Origin: Gordionus sp. m RMFG-2023
Lineage: Eukaryota; Nematomorpha; Gordioida; Chordodea; Parachordodidae
Reading direction: 5' to 3'
DNA: 64,000 bases
Assembly: GCF_954871325.1 (NCBI RefSeq)
Contig: NC_088775.1
Coordinates: 73,881,561-73,945,560 of the forward strand
In this document: piece by piece, positions 25,140 to 37,900 of the stretch
Position numbering within the stretch: the first letter of the stretch is position 1
Layout: the number at the start of each line of letters is the position of its first letter
The notes under the pieces: generated by a model
The model's database searches: none
Seen by the model: the letters and a program-made list of their open reading frames with translations, nothing else
What the model was told of the DNA's origin: nothing
Program-made: the position numbers and the translations under genes

Positions 25140-25245
25140 TGTGTGACCCAACCCGAAAATTTTTTATGCATGAATTGCTCGGCCTTGCCCATTATATTTT
25201 ATAAAAAATTTGCCTGGCCCGAGGGCAGGGTTTTACACATCTTAA
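25140..25245. mobile_element. hAT-type MITE fragment (GGCCC class)
   Basis: GTGTGACCCAACCCG at the left and CTGGCCCGAGGGCAGGG...ACACATCTTA at the right resemble the ends of the GGCCC-rich MITEs at 29421, 35041 and 40682. Exact ends and duplication unresolved. Confidence 0.35.
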
Positions 25246-25694
25246 TAAATTATAAAAGTGATGGAGGAATATATGAATATTTTAGCCAAATTTTAAAATA
25301 AGTATAGAATGAAGTTTTAAATAATGATGAAATAAGACACGTGGATAATATGACAAAAAACTATAAACACATAAATACAAATAATGACATTTTGAAAATT
25401 GTTATTTAAGTGATTTTGGAGTGAGAACGACGGCATCAAGGTCAAAGTCGGAGATGACACTTTGAAATTAACGCAGAAAGCGGTATATAAATAAGATGGC
25501 CTAATATATAGGAACTGAATTGAATAAAAAAATCATTGTTTATTGTTTCGAATTATAAAAATATCTTTCAATATATTTTATTAACTCAATCCATCTAGAT
25601 AGAGAATATTTTATAAAAAAACAGATATAATGTTAGTGTTTTATTTAATGTAAGTTTTATATAAAAGCAATCATATACACTTTTTTTAATATAG

Positions 25695-25700
25695 TTTATT
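25695..25700 (-). promoter_or_regulatory. Polyadenylation signal of NCBP1
   Basis: AATAAA on the minus strand, three bases after the NCBP1 stop codon (25706-25704), implying a very short 3' UTR. Confidence 0.5.
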
Positions 25701-25703
25701 TCT

Positions 25704-25937
25704 TTAGGATGTAAGAGCTTTAAATTGCTTGAATACCGAATTTATTCTTTCATCGACATCACTAGTAAAAAGCAGACTTTCCAAAGAATTCATAGTGTCG
25801 GGTTTGTTAATTTGGTTGGAAAAATGAAGGAAAATTTGTTGCAATCTTCCAGAGGTATATTTATACCAAGGAGTACTGTAGTTAATGCTTTCGTTGTCGC
25901 ATTTGACTAGATATTCGCCAAGGACTATAATAAATCT
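25704..25937 (-). CDS. NCBP1: NCBP1 exon 22 (C-terminus)
   Basis: 234 nt including the stop. It reads [49 protein letters not shown] and FKQFKALTS, against human RFIMILTEHLVRCETDG, TPWYKNCIERLQQIFLQH and FQQFCALQA. The near-identical C-terminal plan makes the gene call secure. Confidence 0.95.
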   Translation of the reverse strand, partial: RFIIVLGEYLVKCDNESINYSTPWYKYTSGRLQQIFLHFSNQINKPDTMNSLESLLFTSDVDERINSVFKQFKALTS

Positions 25938-28900
25938 CTTTGGAATTATTAAAAATAAATTTAAAAAAACAAAATATAAAAAAAGAATAAGAAAAATTTC
26001 GGGGGTGTCACTAGTCTTTACAGGGAGCTCAAAAATTACTTTTTAAAATTATTTTCAAAATGACCTCTTTTTTAACTAGTATTATCTAAAATTACCTTCT
26101 TTTTTAGCCAACCTTATCCAAAATTACCCTTTTTTAAGCTAATATTATCAAAATTGCATCTGGTATAAAAAAAATTCTAAATTTTTCAGGGGCTCGAGCC
26201 CCTGCGCTCCCTAGTGACGCTAATGTCTTTTATATTATTTTATATAACGATTCCAAATTAAGCTTATTTTTTAAAAATAATGTATTTTGGATGAACAGAT
26301 TTTTAATATGGGATTAGTCCGATAGTATATTAATAATGAATTTTTTTTAAATCATGTTATTTATGTTTTTTTTAAATTGCGATAGGTTATTAGCTTTATA
26401 GGTAACATTTTTACTCTATATCCTATAGGACATTTTTACATGTTTTTATTAAATATCTGATCTGCTGTTTAAAAATCTGTGTTTGTATTTCTTGTATTTC
26501 AAATAGTACCGATTAAAATTATAAAATTTTACTTATGCGATTTTGAATATATTTTTTAAAAAGCAAAAATATTTGAGTTTATCTAAAACTCTGTTAAAAT
26601 TTAAAAAGGATTCTAATTTAAACAAGAACGTGAAAATTTTTTTAAACTCTTAGAATCGATATTCATAAGTAACAAAAACAAAACACATTTACTTGCAATG
26701 AAATCAATAGGAGTCTTTTTTGTTCGTTTTTAAGAGCTTCCATTTTTTCCTCCATTCTTTCAAGGTCTTCGGGTGTTACGTTTTGATTATCATTCTTATT
26801 GGAGTCGTCATCAATTACGTCCATGGATATATCATCCTCCTAAATTATAAAATTTTACATAATACTTTAATAAGGGGAAATGAAAATTAACCATTTTTGG
26901 CAATAAAAGCAATAATGCTATTATGTGCCGGCTTGTCAATTGGTTATGCCAAAAAGGCCGCCGTTTTTGAAAATCACGCTGGCCGGCGTAAATTTTTTCA
27001 TATTTTATACATTTTATTCTAATAATTGGTCAACATCACTGTTGTAATTTTTTTAATGTCAATCAGGATTTTGATGAATTCTTATTTTCTACCTATTTTA
27101 AAATCATAATTATTTTGACATCATTTAAGAATTCAATCAATCAAAAATTCCAAAAGTTGCCATAATCTTACATATTTTTTTAATGAATGCATCTACATTT
27201 AATAAATCTATAAATAATTTTAATATTTTAGAAGTAAAATATAAAATCATTCTTGGAAATTCTTTGGTTTCTTATACTTAAAAAATTGATAATAAAACAA
27301 TTTCCATAAATTTTGACAAATTTTACTGTAATTGTTGGTTAGAAAAGGCTACTGTAGACGATAATGATTCGAATAAGCCCTTTTCACAGTATATTTTTTC
27401 AAATATTATTTTCTCCTAAGCCAAAATCTTTATAAGTTAAAATATAAGTTTTGTAAAATATAATCTAGCTATAATTCAAAACTTTTCAATCAACATTAGT
27501 ACAGGAAATTTGTTAAAACACTTAAGTGGCAAGATTTAAAAAATATTCTAGATTAAATCCCATACAGATTCTAAAACCTCTAAAAAATGGCTCCTAGCTA
27601 GAAAATATGTGTTATTATGTGGTGTTAACGTATTATCCTTCCAATCCATTGATGATATAGGAATGATAGATTTGTTGAAGGTATCAAATTTATAAAAAAA
27701 TAGATATATTATTTAGAATACTAATTCCCATTTTTATTAAACAAGAACAAGATCTACCTCTGTCTTTTTGATCTATTGAAATAGCTTTGGCTGCTGAGGG
27801 AGGTTTACAATAATTTAATTTCGTAGCCATGTCAACAATATGATTCAACATAGACATGAATAATTTTAATAACCTTAGGTGACTTAGAACAAGAATGCCA
27901 CATTCTTCTTGGAAAACGCCATTCACAAGATATGGATGTTCTAAATTTAAAGAAAAGAAGGGTGAACTTCCTAATCTTTCTATGCTCGCCAAAAAATTCT
28001 TTTTATTTAGGCAACTAACAAACCCAGTGAAAGAGTTTATTTCTACCGCTGAGTTGAATTCAAGGAGATTATCATTATGACCCAAAAATTTAGATAAAAT
28101 TATTTTACACATGATAATTATAAAATTACAAAATCGATTTTGGATATATGCTTAATTTTCTCTCAAATAAAGGATATAAAAAATATGCCGAGATATCTGT
28201 AGTGTAGTGTATATTGATTAAATTTTTTTCAATAAAAATTGATAACTGCGCCGATTTATGCCGCTTTTGTTGACGGCGGCTAAAAATTGGTATGCCGCCG
28301 ATAGTTTCGTCGGCGCTCATGTCTATCTATAATGAACATGAAGGTAATTAAAAATATTTCAGCAATTGCATACATTTATTTATAAATATTATATCCATTA
28401 AAGTTTAAAAACAATAATAAATTTTATTTGTAATTCTTTTATATATATATACTTTTATATAATTATCATTAAATTTAACTTCTAATAATATGCAATTTGA
28501 TTAACCTCGATAATATAATATTAAATGTAGGAAAGTTATAATATTCTATTACAAATATAATATTCAAATTATAACCTTTTAAAATATATAAGATATTAAG
28601 ATATAACAATAAATTTAACTAACAAAATAATAACCTTTTCAAAATCTCCAGATATCTTGAGCCGTTTTTTGACGTCTAAAATATCTTTCTCGGCATTCTG
28701 TACCCTTTTAATGATTCTCCCCAAACAACAATGCACGATTATATTTTCCCAGATATATGATTTAGTAAAATCTTGTGACATTTCGTCCGAAAAAACCCAA
28801 TTACAAACCATAGCTGGATTAAGTAGCTGTGTCTTGATCATTTTCTCGATAATTATGGTTACGAACTAAAAATGTATTAGAAAATTAGAGAATAAATTCT

Positions 28901-31900
28901 ACAATATACATGATATTTTACATTATATTTATAATCGATTTATATCAAAAACAGATAAATTAAGATAATATATTAAACTCAAAAAAATATTAAAGAATTT
29001 GGTTACTTGAGTATTGTTTCTCCAATAGTCATATAAGGACCTAAGTATAACGTATTGATGTTCCTCGAATTCAGATATTTGTTTAAAAATGCTAAAATAC
29101 CTTTATGAATATATTTTAAAAATTTGGCATTATTTAAAAGCAGACAGGGCATTTTGCATTTCTGTGTTGTAGTAAAAAAAACTGTTCCATTCTTGGAACG
29201 GTTCTGAAAAATATATAAAATCAATTATTACAAGATTAATAAATTACCATATAAGGTTGTGATAAGTTATAAACCTGAGTATGAGTGTAGAAATATGCAT
29301 TTAACACATTTACTAAAAATATACGAACCAATTAAGGGGTGAATCAGTTAAGCTTATTCAAACAATCAGTTGCAATTTAAGTTGATGAAAATAATATTAT
29401 ATTTGCCACGCTATGGCTATCAGAGACCTTCATGGGCCAGGCTAGCCCACATGCCAATATCATATTTTCTAGGGTCTGGGCCGGTGGGTCTTAAAAAAAT
29501 TTTTTAATGGGCTTGTGCCTAAAACTATTAAATTTAAATTATTTAAAACAGTTGTTAATTTAATGAAATATTGCCTTTTTTTCTTCTAATAATAATAAAT
29601 TTCAGTATTGTAAACAAAATGATTGCCTAAATATATTTAAATATTGTTAATTTTCATTAAATAAAAAAAAATTAAATTTTTGTATACACGGGCTTGGGAA
29701 ATCTTTGTGAAACTTATTAAAGGCTGAATTTTTTTTAACATTAAATATGGGCTAGGCCGATCTTAAGCCAATAAATTTTTTACTGCGGGCCTAGGCCGGG
29801 CTTGGTCACAAAATGAAGGCTCATGAAGGTCTCTGATGGCTATCCATCCCAAAGTTTTTATAATACCTTTATATAGAAATAGGTGCCATTCCAATTCTAT
29901 TGTTTTTTTAATATAATCTTTTTATTTATATTTTAAATATACGTTTTGATTAATTGCTAAATTTTATTATTATTATGATTTTATAAGGTGCTTAATCCTG
30001 AAAATTATTCATAAATTACTATAAAAATTATTTTAGAATAATGTTAAAATTATCAAAAATCTATATTTATTTCTTATAAGTTTTATAAATATATTCAATA
30101 TTTGGTCCATATTAAGATTAATTCAAAGATACAGTTTATAAATATTAATTTATGTAATAAAATAATAAATCATTTTTAATATTAAAATTTAATTTTTAAT
30201 TATAAATTTTATATACAGAATGTAATAATTATCATAAATTGGCAAATATTGATAACATTATAAATACTTTTTAGCTAATTTAATATTAGTTAATTTAACA
30301 ATGGTTTATTTATAAATTTCACAGAAAAACAGATGTAATGTAAATAATTCTGCCGTATGAAATTCCCCAGGGCATATTTTTTAAAATTGTTTTTATTTTA
30401 TTATATTAATATAAAATATGTATGTGTAAAAATGTTAAATTAATTTTGTAAAAATTTAATTTGAATCAAAAATCTGATTTAATCAATAATTTATTTTTTT
30501 AAAAAATCATGATTTTGCCGACCCTACATAGAAGTAAAAAGAAACTTTTAGATATTATAATATATTTAGATGCTATAATTTAAATATAAGAAGATTAATA
30601 AATCATCTGCATATTTTTCTATTTTTAATTGTCAATAATTAATGCCACTAGGTGGGGGGGGGTGAAGTGCTTTCGGGAGTTGCCTTATCAAAATTTCGAA
30701 TATACAAATTTGAAGCAAATATAAATATATATTAATTTTTAAAGATTTTTCGGGCCTAGGCAAATTGAAAAGTCTAGTGATACTCTTAAATTAATATAAC
30801 GAACATTAAATATCATTTTTCTAATTTTCCCTAACTGTATACATACAAATTCTACTTTCCTTCACATTAATTTACCCAAAGGTTCAGTTTCAGTTGGTTG
30901 ATGATACTAATTTATATTAAAATATATTAACTAAGACAACGAAGAAAGAAAATATAAAGGAAAGTTCTGTATGAAATAGGGCAGTGCCGATCCACATATT
31001 TTTCACTGATCCGATCCGATATTGCTTCAAAACCGATCCGATATTTATACTGATTTTTCACCATTCCCTATTGAACCAAATGTAATTAAGAAATCATTAT
31101 TTTTTATGCAAAAAATAATTATGCATTTAATTTAATTTTTTTATTTCTACAAGACTTATTAAATAAAAATATATTTAATAATATATCCATTTTATGTTGG
31201 TATGAATTATAAAATTGTAATATTTATTAAATTTTTTTAATAAATATGAGAGCCTCACGATTTTCTAGCATTTTGCAAAATTATCTTTGTCTTTTGTAAA
31301 ATATTTCCATAATTCAGATATCATATTTAAAAAAATTCTTTTATTAAAGTATAAATAATAAAATTGGCGTTATTATTGGTGTTCCTTTCTATTTTTATAA
31401 AAAAACTTTTATAATACTATAAATTTATTTTTAAAAAGTAATAAAACTTAGAGGGTGTTTGTTGTGTATTTGCATTGTTTAAAAAAAAATTATTTAGAAA
31501 ATATAATAATGTAAAATAAATATACATACATAAAAAAACAAAAAAAAGAAAAGTAAAAAAATCAGATTGTTTTTACAGGTATCGGCCCGATCGATATTTT
31601 GGAAAACGCTAAATATCGGTGCCGACCCGATCCGATATTTAATATAGGCACAGCCCTAGTATGAAATAAATTTATTTTTTAAAAAAAACTACAATAAAAT
31701 TAGGGGTGTAACGATACCACTTTTTGAAGGCCGATCCGATATTCCCGATATTAAATTGATATCGGCCGATTACCGATCCGATATCATATCTAATTTTGTA
31801 TTCTGTAAAGATACCAATTTTTTAATATACTTTTTATTAGTATAACATTTATAATTTAACTATACCATAACATATGTCATTTAAATATATTATAATGATC

Positions 31901-34900
31901 AGTTATAGTTTATATTCAATTCAATTCTAAAAGTATATAAAATATTTTTATAACATTAATCTATTTACATAATAAGTAATAAACAAAAATATTATGAAAT
32001 TTGAAATAAAAATTTAAAATTAATATATCGAAGATTTCTTTTTAGAAATATCAAATTTATCAGAGATCAGTCTAAGGTGATGGAGACTGTCAATATCACT
32101 AGCTTAACTAAAAACAGATCCTGAAAAGATTATTGCATACATTTATAAACAGAATGCGAATAAAAATAACAATAAGGCAGAATTTTATTAACTAATTATT
32201 ACTATTAAAAAAAATTAAAACATAAAGATGGATTTCGATTTTATATTTTATTTTTAGTAAAAACGCCATTTTTTATCGGATCGGAATTTTTTTAATAATT
32301 GTCGATAATCGATATTTTAAAATGGGTGAAATATCGGCCCGATCCAATCCGATATAAAATATCGTTACATCCCTAATAAGGATTATAAAAAATAAATAAT
32401 TCTAAAAGGAGAGCAATTCCAAAAATAAAATTACTACTAGAAATGGATTTCAAATTGACCGCCATTGAGTAAAAAAAATAACAATTTTTTAAAGAAGTAA
32501 TAAAAGAATGTCAAAATAAAAACTTTGCTATAGCACTGAAGGAATGACTGAAGGACTTATTCCCGTGATGTAGGATAGTTTCCGTAAAAACAGCGATTTT
32601 AAGAGCCGTGTATTTGCCAAATATTGCTTTATCGTGATCTTTAAAAGAAATGAATTTTTATTCATTCTTAAAATAACAATATTCTAAATATACACCTTTT
32701 TCTATCTCTTTCTATATTTTTCTTCCTTTATTTTATCTAATCATGAAAATATTATTAAATCCAAAACCTTCTTGTTCATAATTCACTTCCATGGCAAGTT
32801 TTTCCAAAAATGTCGTATTATCACTTTGTGAAAGCATGGCACTAATGGTCTCGTCCGTAAATTGAGTTGACTGCAAAACATTTATGATATTATTAAAATC
32901 TTCTTTGCGTTTAAAGGCCTGCATCAAGGATTTAGCCAAGATTTGAGTAGGGTTCAGGGAGATTTCTTCATCTTTAATCAATTTCATAAAAACTAAATTA
33001 AGAAAAAAAATTTAGTCGACCTTTATATTCTACTCGAAACATACGATTTTACTTTAATCTTAAAAATGCTTAAAATCCTAAATTAAGTTAACTTGCCTAT
33101 TCATTTGTAGAAAAATTTTAAATCAAGTCTCATTTGACATCTTTTAAAGTGAAGATCAAAAGATGTATAGCGTTCAAGATTTAAAAAAAGGATAGAAAAT
33201 TACTTTGAACGTCGGTCTTGGCGTCGCTAGCTCCCTCAAAATAAAACCTAAACAAGTGTTCATTACGTAGTGGTAACAAGACTTTAAAACTTTCTGGCAC
33301 AATTTCAGCTATTCTTTGGTAGTAAGATAGCCTTCGAGGGTTAGAAAAGAATGAGGTAAAAATTAAGTGTTAAAATAAAAGTTAACCTGATGCATTTTGT
33401 CAAGGTTTCATTAATAAATTTAGGTTGAGACATTTCAAAATCCTGTTCCAAACAGGTCTCCCAGTCCTCCCAACTCCATTTAAACTGAAAGTTACTGAGG
33501 TGGTGAGAAAACCAAGTTATAAAGCTATCATTATTCATAAAAAATATATGTAATTATTATGCGTAAATATAAATATAGTATATATTAAACATTCTAAAAA
33601 ATAGGCAAACTTCGTTTATCAAGTTGCTGCCTGAAAATAATTATGTTTTTCATGCAATAAAATATCTTTCTACCTTCTTTTGGCCCAACATTTTAAATAT
33701 TATATTAAATGATTTGGAAAAAATTGAAGTTAAATTTTAAAAATAGTAAAATATAAATTCAAGCTATAATCCCAGACTAGAGAAGTGGAAGATGTAGTGG
33801 GCCTGGATCCCTATTTGAATCAGGGTGTTCATAATTAATAATTATATTAACTCATTGTTAAAGATACACTACACTAATAAATTTAAATATATTTTTATTC
33901 AATTAAATTTACATTCAGCCCTTTCCAAACAATATATATTCTAAGACGATTTCCCAAGCAGCAATTTTTCTTATTTCCAAACAAAATACAATAAATTGCT
34001 TGCATAATATAGGAACAAAATTCACAAGTTTAAAAAAAATATATATTATTATGCAAAAAACTGATTTAAAATTAATTAGACTGTTTGGAAATAAAATAAA
34101 TTACTTGAAACGTGTCCAGAAAATAGTTTTGTTTAAAATGACCTTCCATGCCTAACCCTGCATTCACAGTTAGAGTGAATTTGTGGTGCAGTATATAAAA
34201 TATGATATAAATATAATAATTCCAGAAAATAGTTTTATTTATATACTTCGCCACAAATTCACGCTAACTATGAGAGTAAAAGAATTAAATATTTCTAGTA
34301 CTAGCGATAAAAAAATGGATCTGGTATATATATAAAGAAGTAATACAATTGATAGTTTTATCAGTCATAGTTCCTAGAACAAGAAGAACTTAATCGCTAT
34401 AAAGAAAATAATATTAACTTCTTTTTATTTAATTTATGATTTTTTAAATGGAAAATCTCAAATTTATATTTTCACTCATATTAACTAATTTTTCCTTTAC
34501 ATAATCTTAATTTTCTTCATATTAAAATTTATCTTGGACCCTTATACTTTGGCCCATCTCAATCTCTTATTTTCCCTATTTACTTGATCTCAATATTCCT
34601 GTCAATATAAAATTTATCTTGGCCAAAAGATCTAATTCTTTCTAAAAAAATCGTACTCCTATAAAGTTAATTTAAATCTAGTTAGTAATTAACCAAGACA
34701 AACTCAAACATCTATCTCTAATTGACTCAAATCTAGATATTTAGTTGCAGCATTAGTTCGACTGAGTTATAGTAATTAAAATACTACAAGCAGTGAGTCC
34801 AATAAATTTACTGATCATTAATACCTTATCGGGAATAATATAATAAAAATAAATGTATTCAATATTATAAAACATAACAAACCGATCGGTGGGCACAATA

Positions 34901-37900
34901 TGCATGTAATCTAGCCTTTCAAACAGTAATTCGGTCGCTTGGGCAAGCTAAAAAAATATTTAAATTACGGTAGATAGTAGAACCTTTTCAAAAATGAATA
35001 CAAATCAAATAATTATTTGTATTCGATTCTTAGTATAAGTCAGAGATGTGTAGGCCCAGCCCGTTTTTTAATTTTTTATTATACCTGGGCTGGGCCTAAA
35101 AAAATTATTTAAACACCCGGACCAGGCCTAAAACATTTTAGAAAAATACCAGGGAACTGTATAATTTAAACCAAAATTTTAAAAGACCATTATTAGATAT
35201 AAAAATTAAAAATAAATATATTTTTAAAAAATCCGAGCCAGGCCTTAAAATATAAAACCCAGGCCTGACTAATAAAATATTTTTAAGAAAAATTAGGGCC
35301 CGGCTGTGCAAATGGTACCTAAGCAGGTCTTTGGTATTCGTATTTGCATGAATAGTAAATTATACTATTCTTATCTGGCATAATTACAAATAGTAAATTT
35401 TTAATTAATTCAAAATAATCGAATATGAATAATTCATTATTCAATTCGTTTTTTTATATGCCTAATAGATATAGATATTTAACCCTTGTACAGACAGGTC
35501 TAAACTGCATTGACAATTTCAGGCCGGTATTGTTCAAGACCGATTAAGGGTTCTAATAAGTATGTATAGGAAAAAATGTGAAACCTAGATATAAGTGAAA
35601 ACAATTAATTTGTGCAGGTGGAAAAGTGTGATTGAAAAATTAATCAAGAAATTGAATTCTAAATAATTTTTTATTTGTTGTTTTAAAATGATGTTCTGAG
35701 TGAAAATATAAAAATTAAATTGCTTTGGAATATTAGATATTCAAAAAATAGTATTCATACAGACATAGATACGTTTCAACTTTTAAAAAATATATTTATA
35801 ATTTTTATACCTTTTATTAAATAAAATAAAAACATCCAATTTATTAATATATTACCACAGGGGGTAAAGAGCTTGGCTGTAATTTGCATAGTTCTATAAA
35901 CAAGGCAGCATACATAGCTTGGATGTGACGGGGGGAAGGTAGGTTGAATAATTCGGCAAATAAGCACTTTTTAAAATTGTATTTTATAGACAATTATAAA
36001 AAAAAATATTATATAATTGTGATCATAAGTGAAGCAATTGAGCTTTGAAGTTATATGCAGTATAAAAGAGATGCTAAGTGCCATCTCGTTTTTTTTTCTA
36101 AAATTTATCATAGTAGTCTGAAGCTAATTTCTTTTATTACGGTAAATATACAATATCATAAATTTAAGCACCCCTTCTAGTTGTAGGAATTTATTTTCAT
36201 GAACACTACATATAGAAGGTTTGTGCCAAGGTGAATGTTTGGAAATGAAGGTGAGTGCTAGGTGTGAATTTGATAAGGCACTGACGTTATGCCAAGCATC
36301 AGGTATAAATGACAAGCTGCGAAGAAAGCCTGGTTGAAGGCAACTGAGGATATCTGCAAATGGACTAGACCTCTAGTCACAAAAGGACATAATGGTCAGC
36401 AGTTAAGGCTGTGCACGAGAAAGGGATGTGTTACAAAAGATGGTATGAAAGAAAAGCGGATAGTGATAAAGATGTACAAGGAGGCAAAGAACAGGGGTAC
36501 GCAAAAAATGGTAGTGCATGTAAGGAAGGAGAAATACGTTTTGGATTAAAAAACAGAGGGTGAAAAGCAGGATTTGGTAGGCGCAAAGTGTCTGAAAAAT
36601 ATTGAAGAAAAAATTATGATAGTAATGAAACTAAATGTCTGGAAGAAAACGGAAAACTATTGAACAAAATAAATGAAGTTAGTTGGGCAAAGGTAGAAGG
36701 ACCTAATTAAAGGCATGAATAAAAAGAAATTAAGTATTGAAAAAGTTGAAAGCAGCAGATTCAATAAGAGTGGTAACAAAGGGGTTCTGAAGACTGATGA
36801 GATGGCTTACGAATTTAAGCAATCTAAAAGTTATACAAGGAACTACCGAGAATTAGAGAAGTGTAATTAACACGATATACAAAGGAAAAGATGATCCATT
36901 ATATCGCGGGCCATAGGTATTTGAGTGTTAGAAAAATGGGTGGATAAAGGAACAAACGAAAATCGATTGACGTTTAGCGCACCTGGTACTCCAACAGGTG
37001 CAATTTGTGTGAACGAGTGGAAATAAACTATATTATGTGTTTGATATGGTATAAAATGAGGTCACTAAATGGGTCTTGAAAAAATAACGTGGTAGAATGG
37101 CTGGTTACTGGCGTGATGATCTGTGTAGGAGCACAAATGTGCTTAAAGGATGATGGAGATAGTGAATGCTTTGAGTAGATGTAGGACTACATCAAGGATC
37201 CAAGTCTGTTACTATTTATCATGGTAATGGATATAATAGCTAGAGATAAGAGAAGAATTCCTCAGAAGATTTTATATGCTAATGGCAAACAGCGAGGCAG
37301 AAGTTATAAAATTCTTGGATGGCTATGGACACAAAGGGCTTAAAAATGGATGTATAAAAAACAAAGGTAATGATTAATGGGAAACTTTATAGAACGAATC
37401 AAGTTGCTGACCTTGTGGAAAAGAAGTTACTAGAAACTCAATTCAATATGCCAACTGCCAAAAATGTAAACATAAAAGATGTGGAGATAAAGTTAGTCTG
37501 AAAATAGCTAACTTTCCATTTATCTGTAGTACATGTGTGAAAGGGGTCCATGTTTATAACGTAGATAAGGTGTAGACTGAAGTTCGGCATGAGATTTACT
37601 TTGGAAATTTTTGTTATTTTGGTCATATGCTTAAAGCTTATGGAGGTGTTGATGCAAGTATCAGATATGTATTTGAGAAATTTAGAAAAATATCAACTAT
37701 TTTAACAAATAGACTCTCTATGACGTCAAAGGTTTACATAATTTGTGTGAAAAGACATAGTCTATGGTGGCATAACATGAGCCATGAAAATGGCACAAGA
37801 AGCCAAACTGGGAAAAAGCAGACAAGAATGGTTAGATGGATGTGTGGGATATTGAAAGAAAAAACAACCAAAGAAATGTGAGAAATGATTGTATAGAAGT

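Larger units (their letters stand above)
24368..25694. other. Intergenic between Gypsy C and NCBP1
   Basis: Should contain the 5' LTR of Gypsy C at its left end, but no partner exists to delimit it. It holds a perfect 10-bp hairpin (24601-24623) and a MITE fragment (25140-25245). No coding exon recognised. Confidence 0.45.

Noticed and set aside
29003-29224. 73-codon minus-strand ORF as a gene
   Set aside because: It is out of phase with the NCBP1 reading, which uses two other frames here joined by a short intron.
35776-35967. 63-codon minus-strand ORF as a gene
   Set aside because: Overlaps NCBP1 exon 13 in the wrong frame; the conserved protein is read one frame over.
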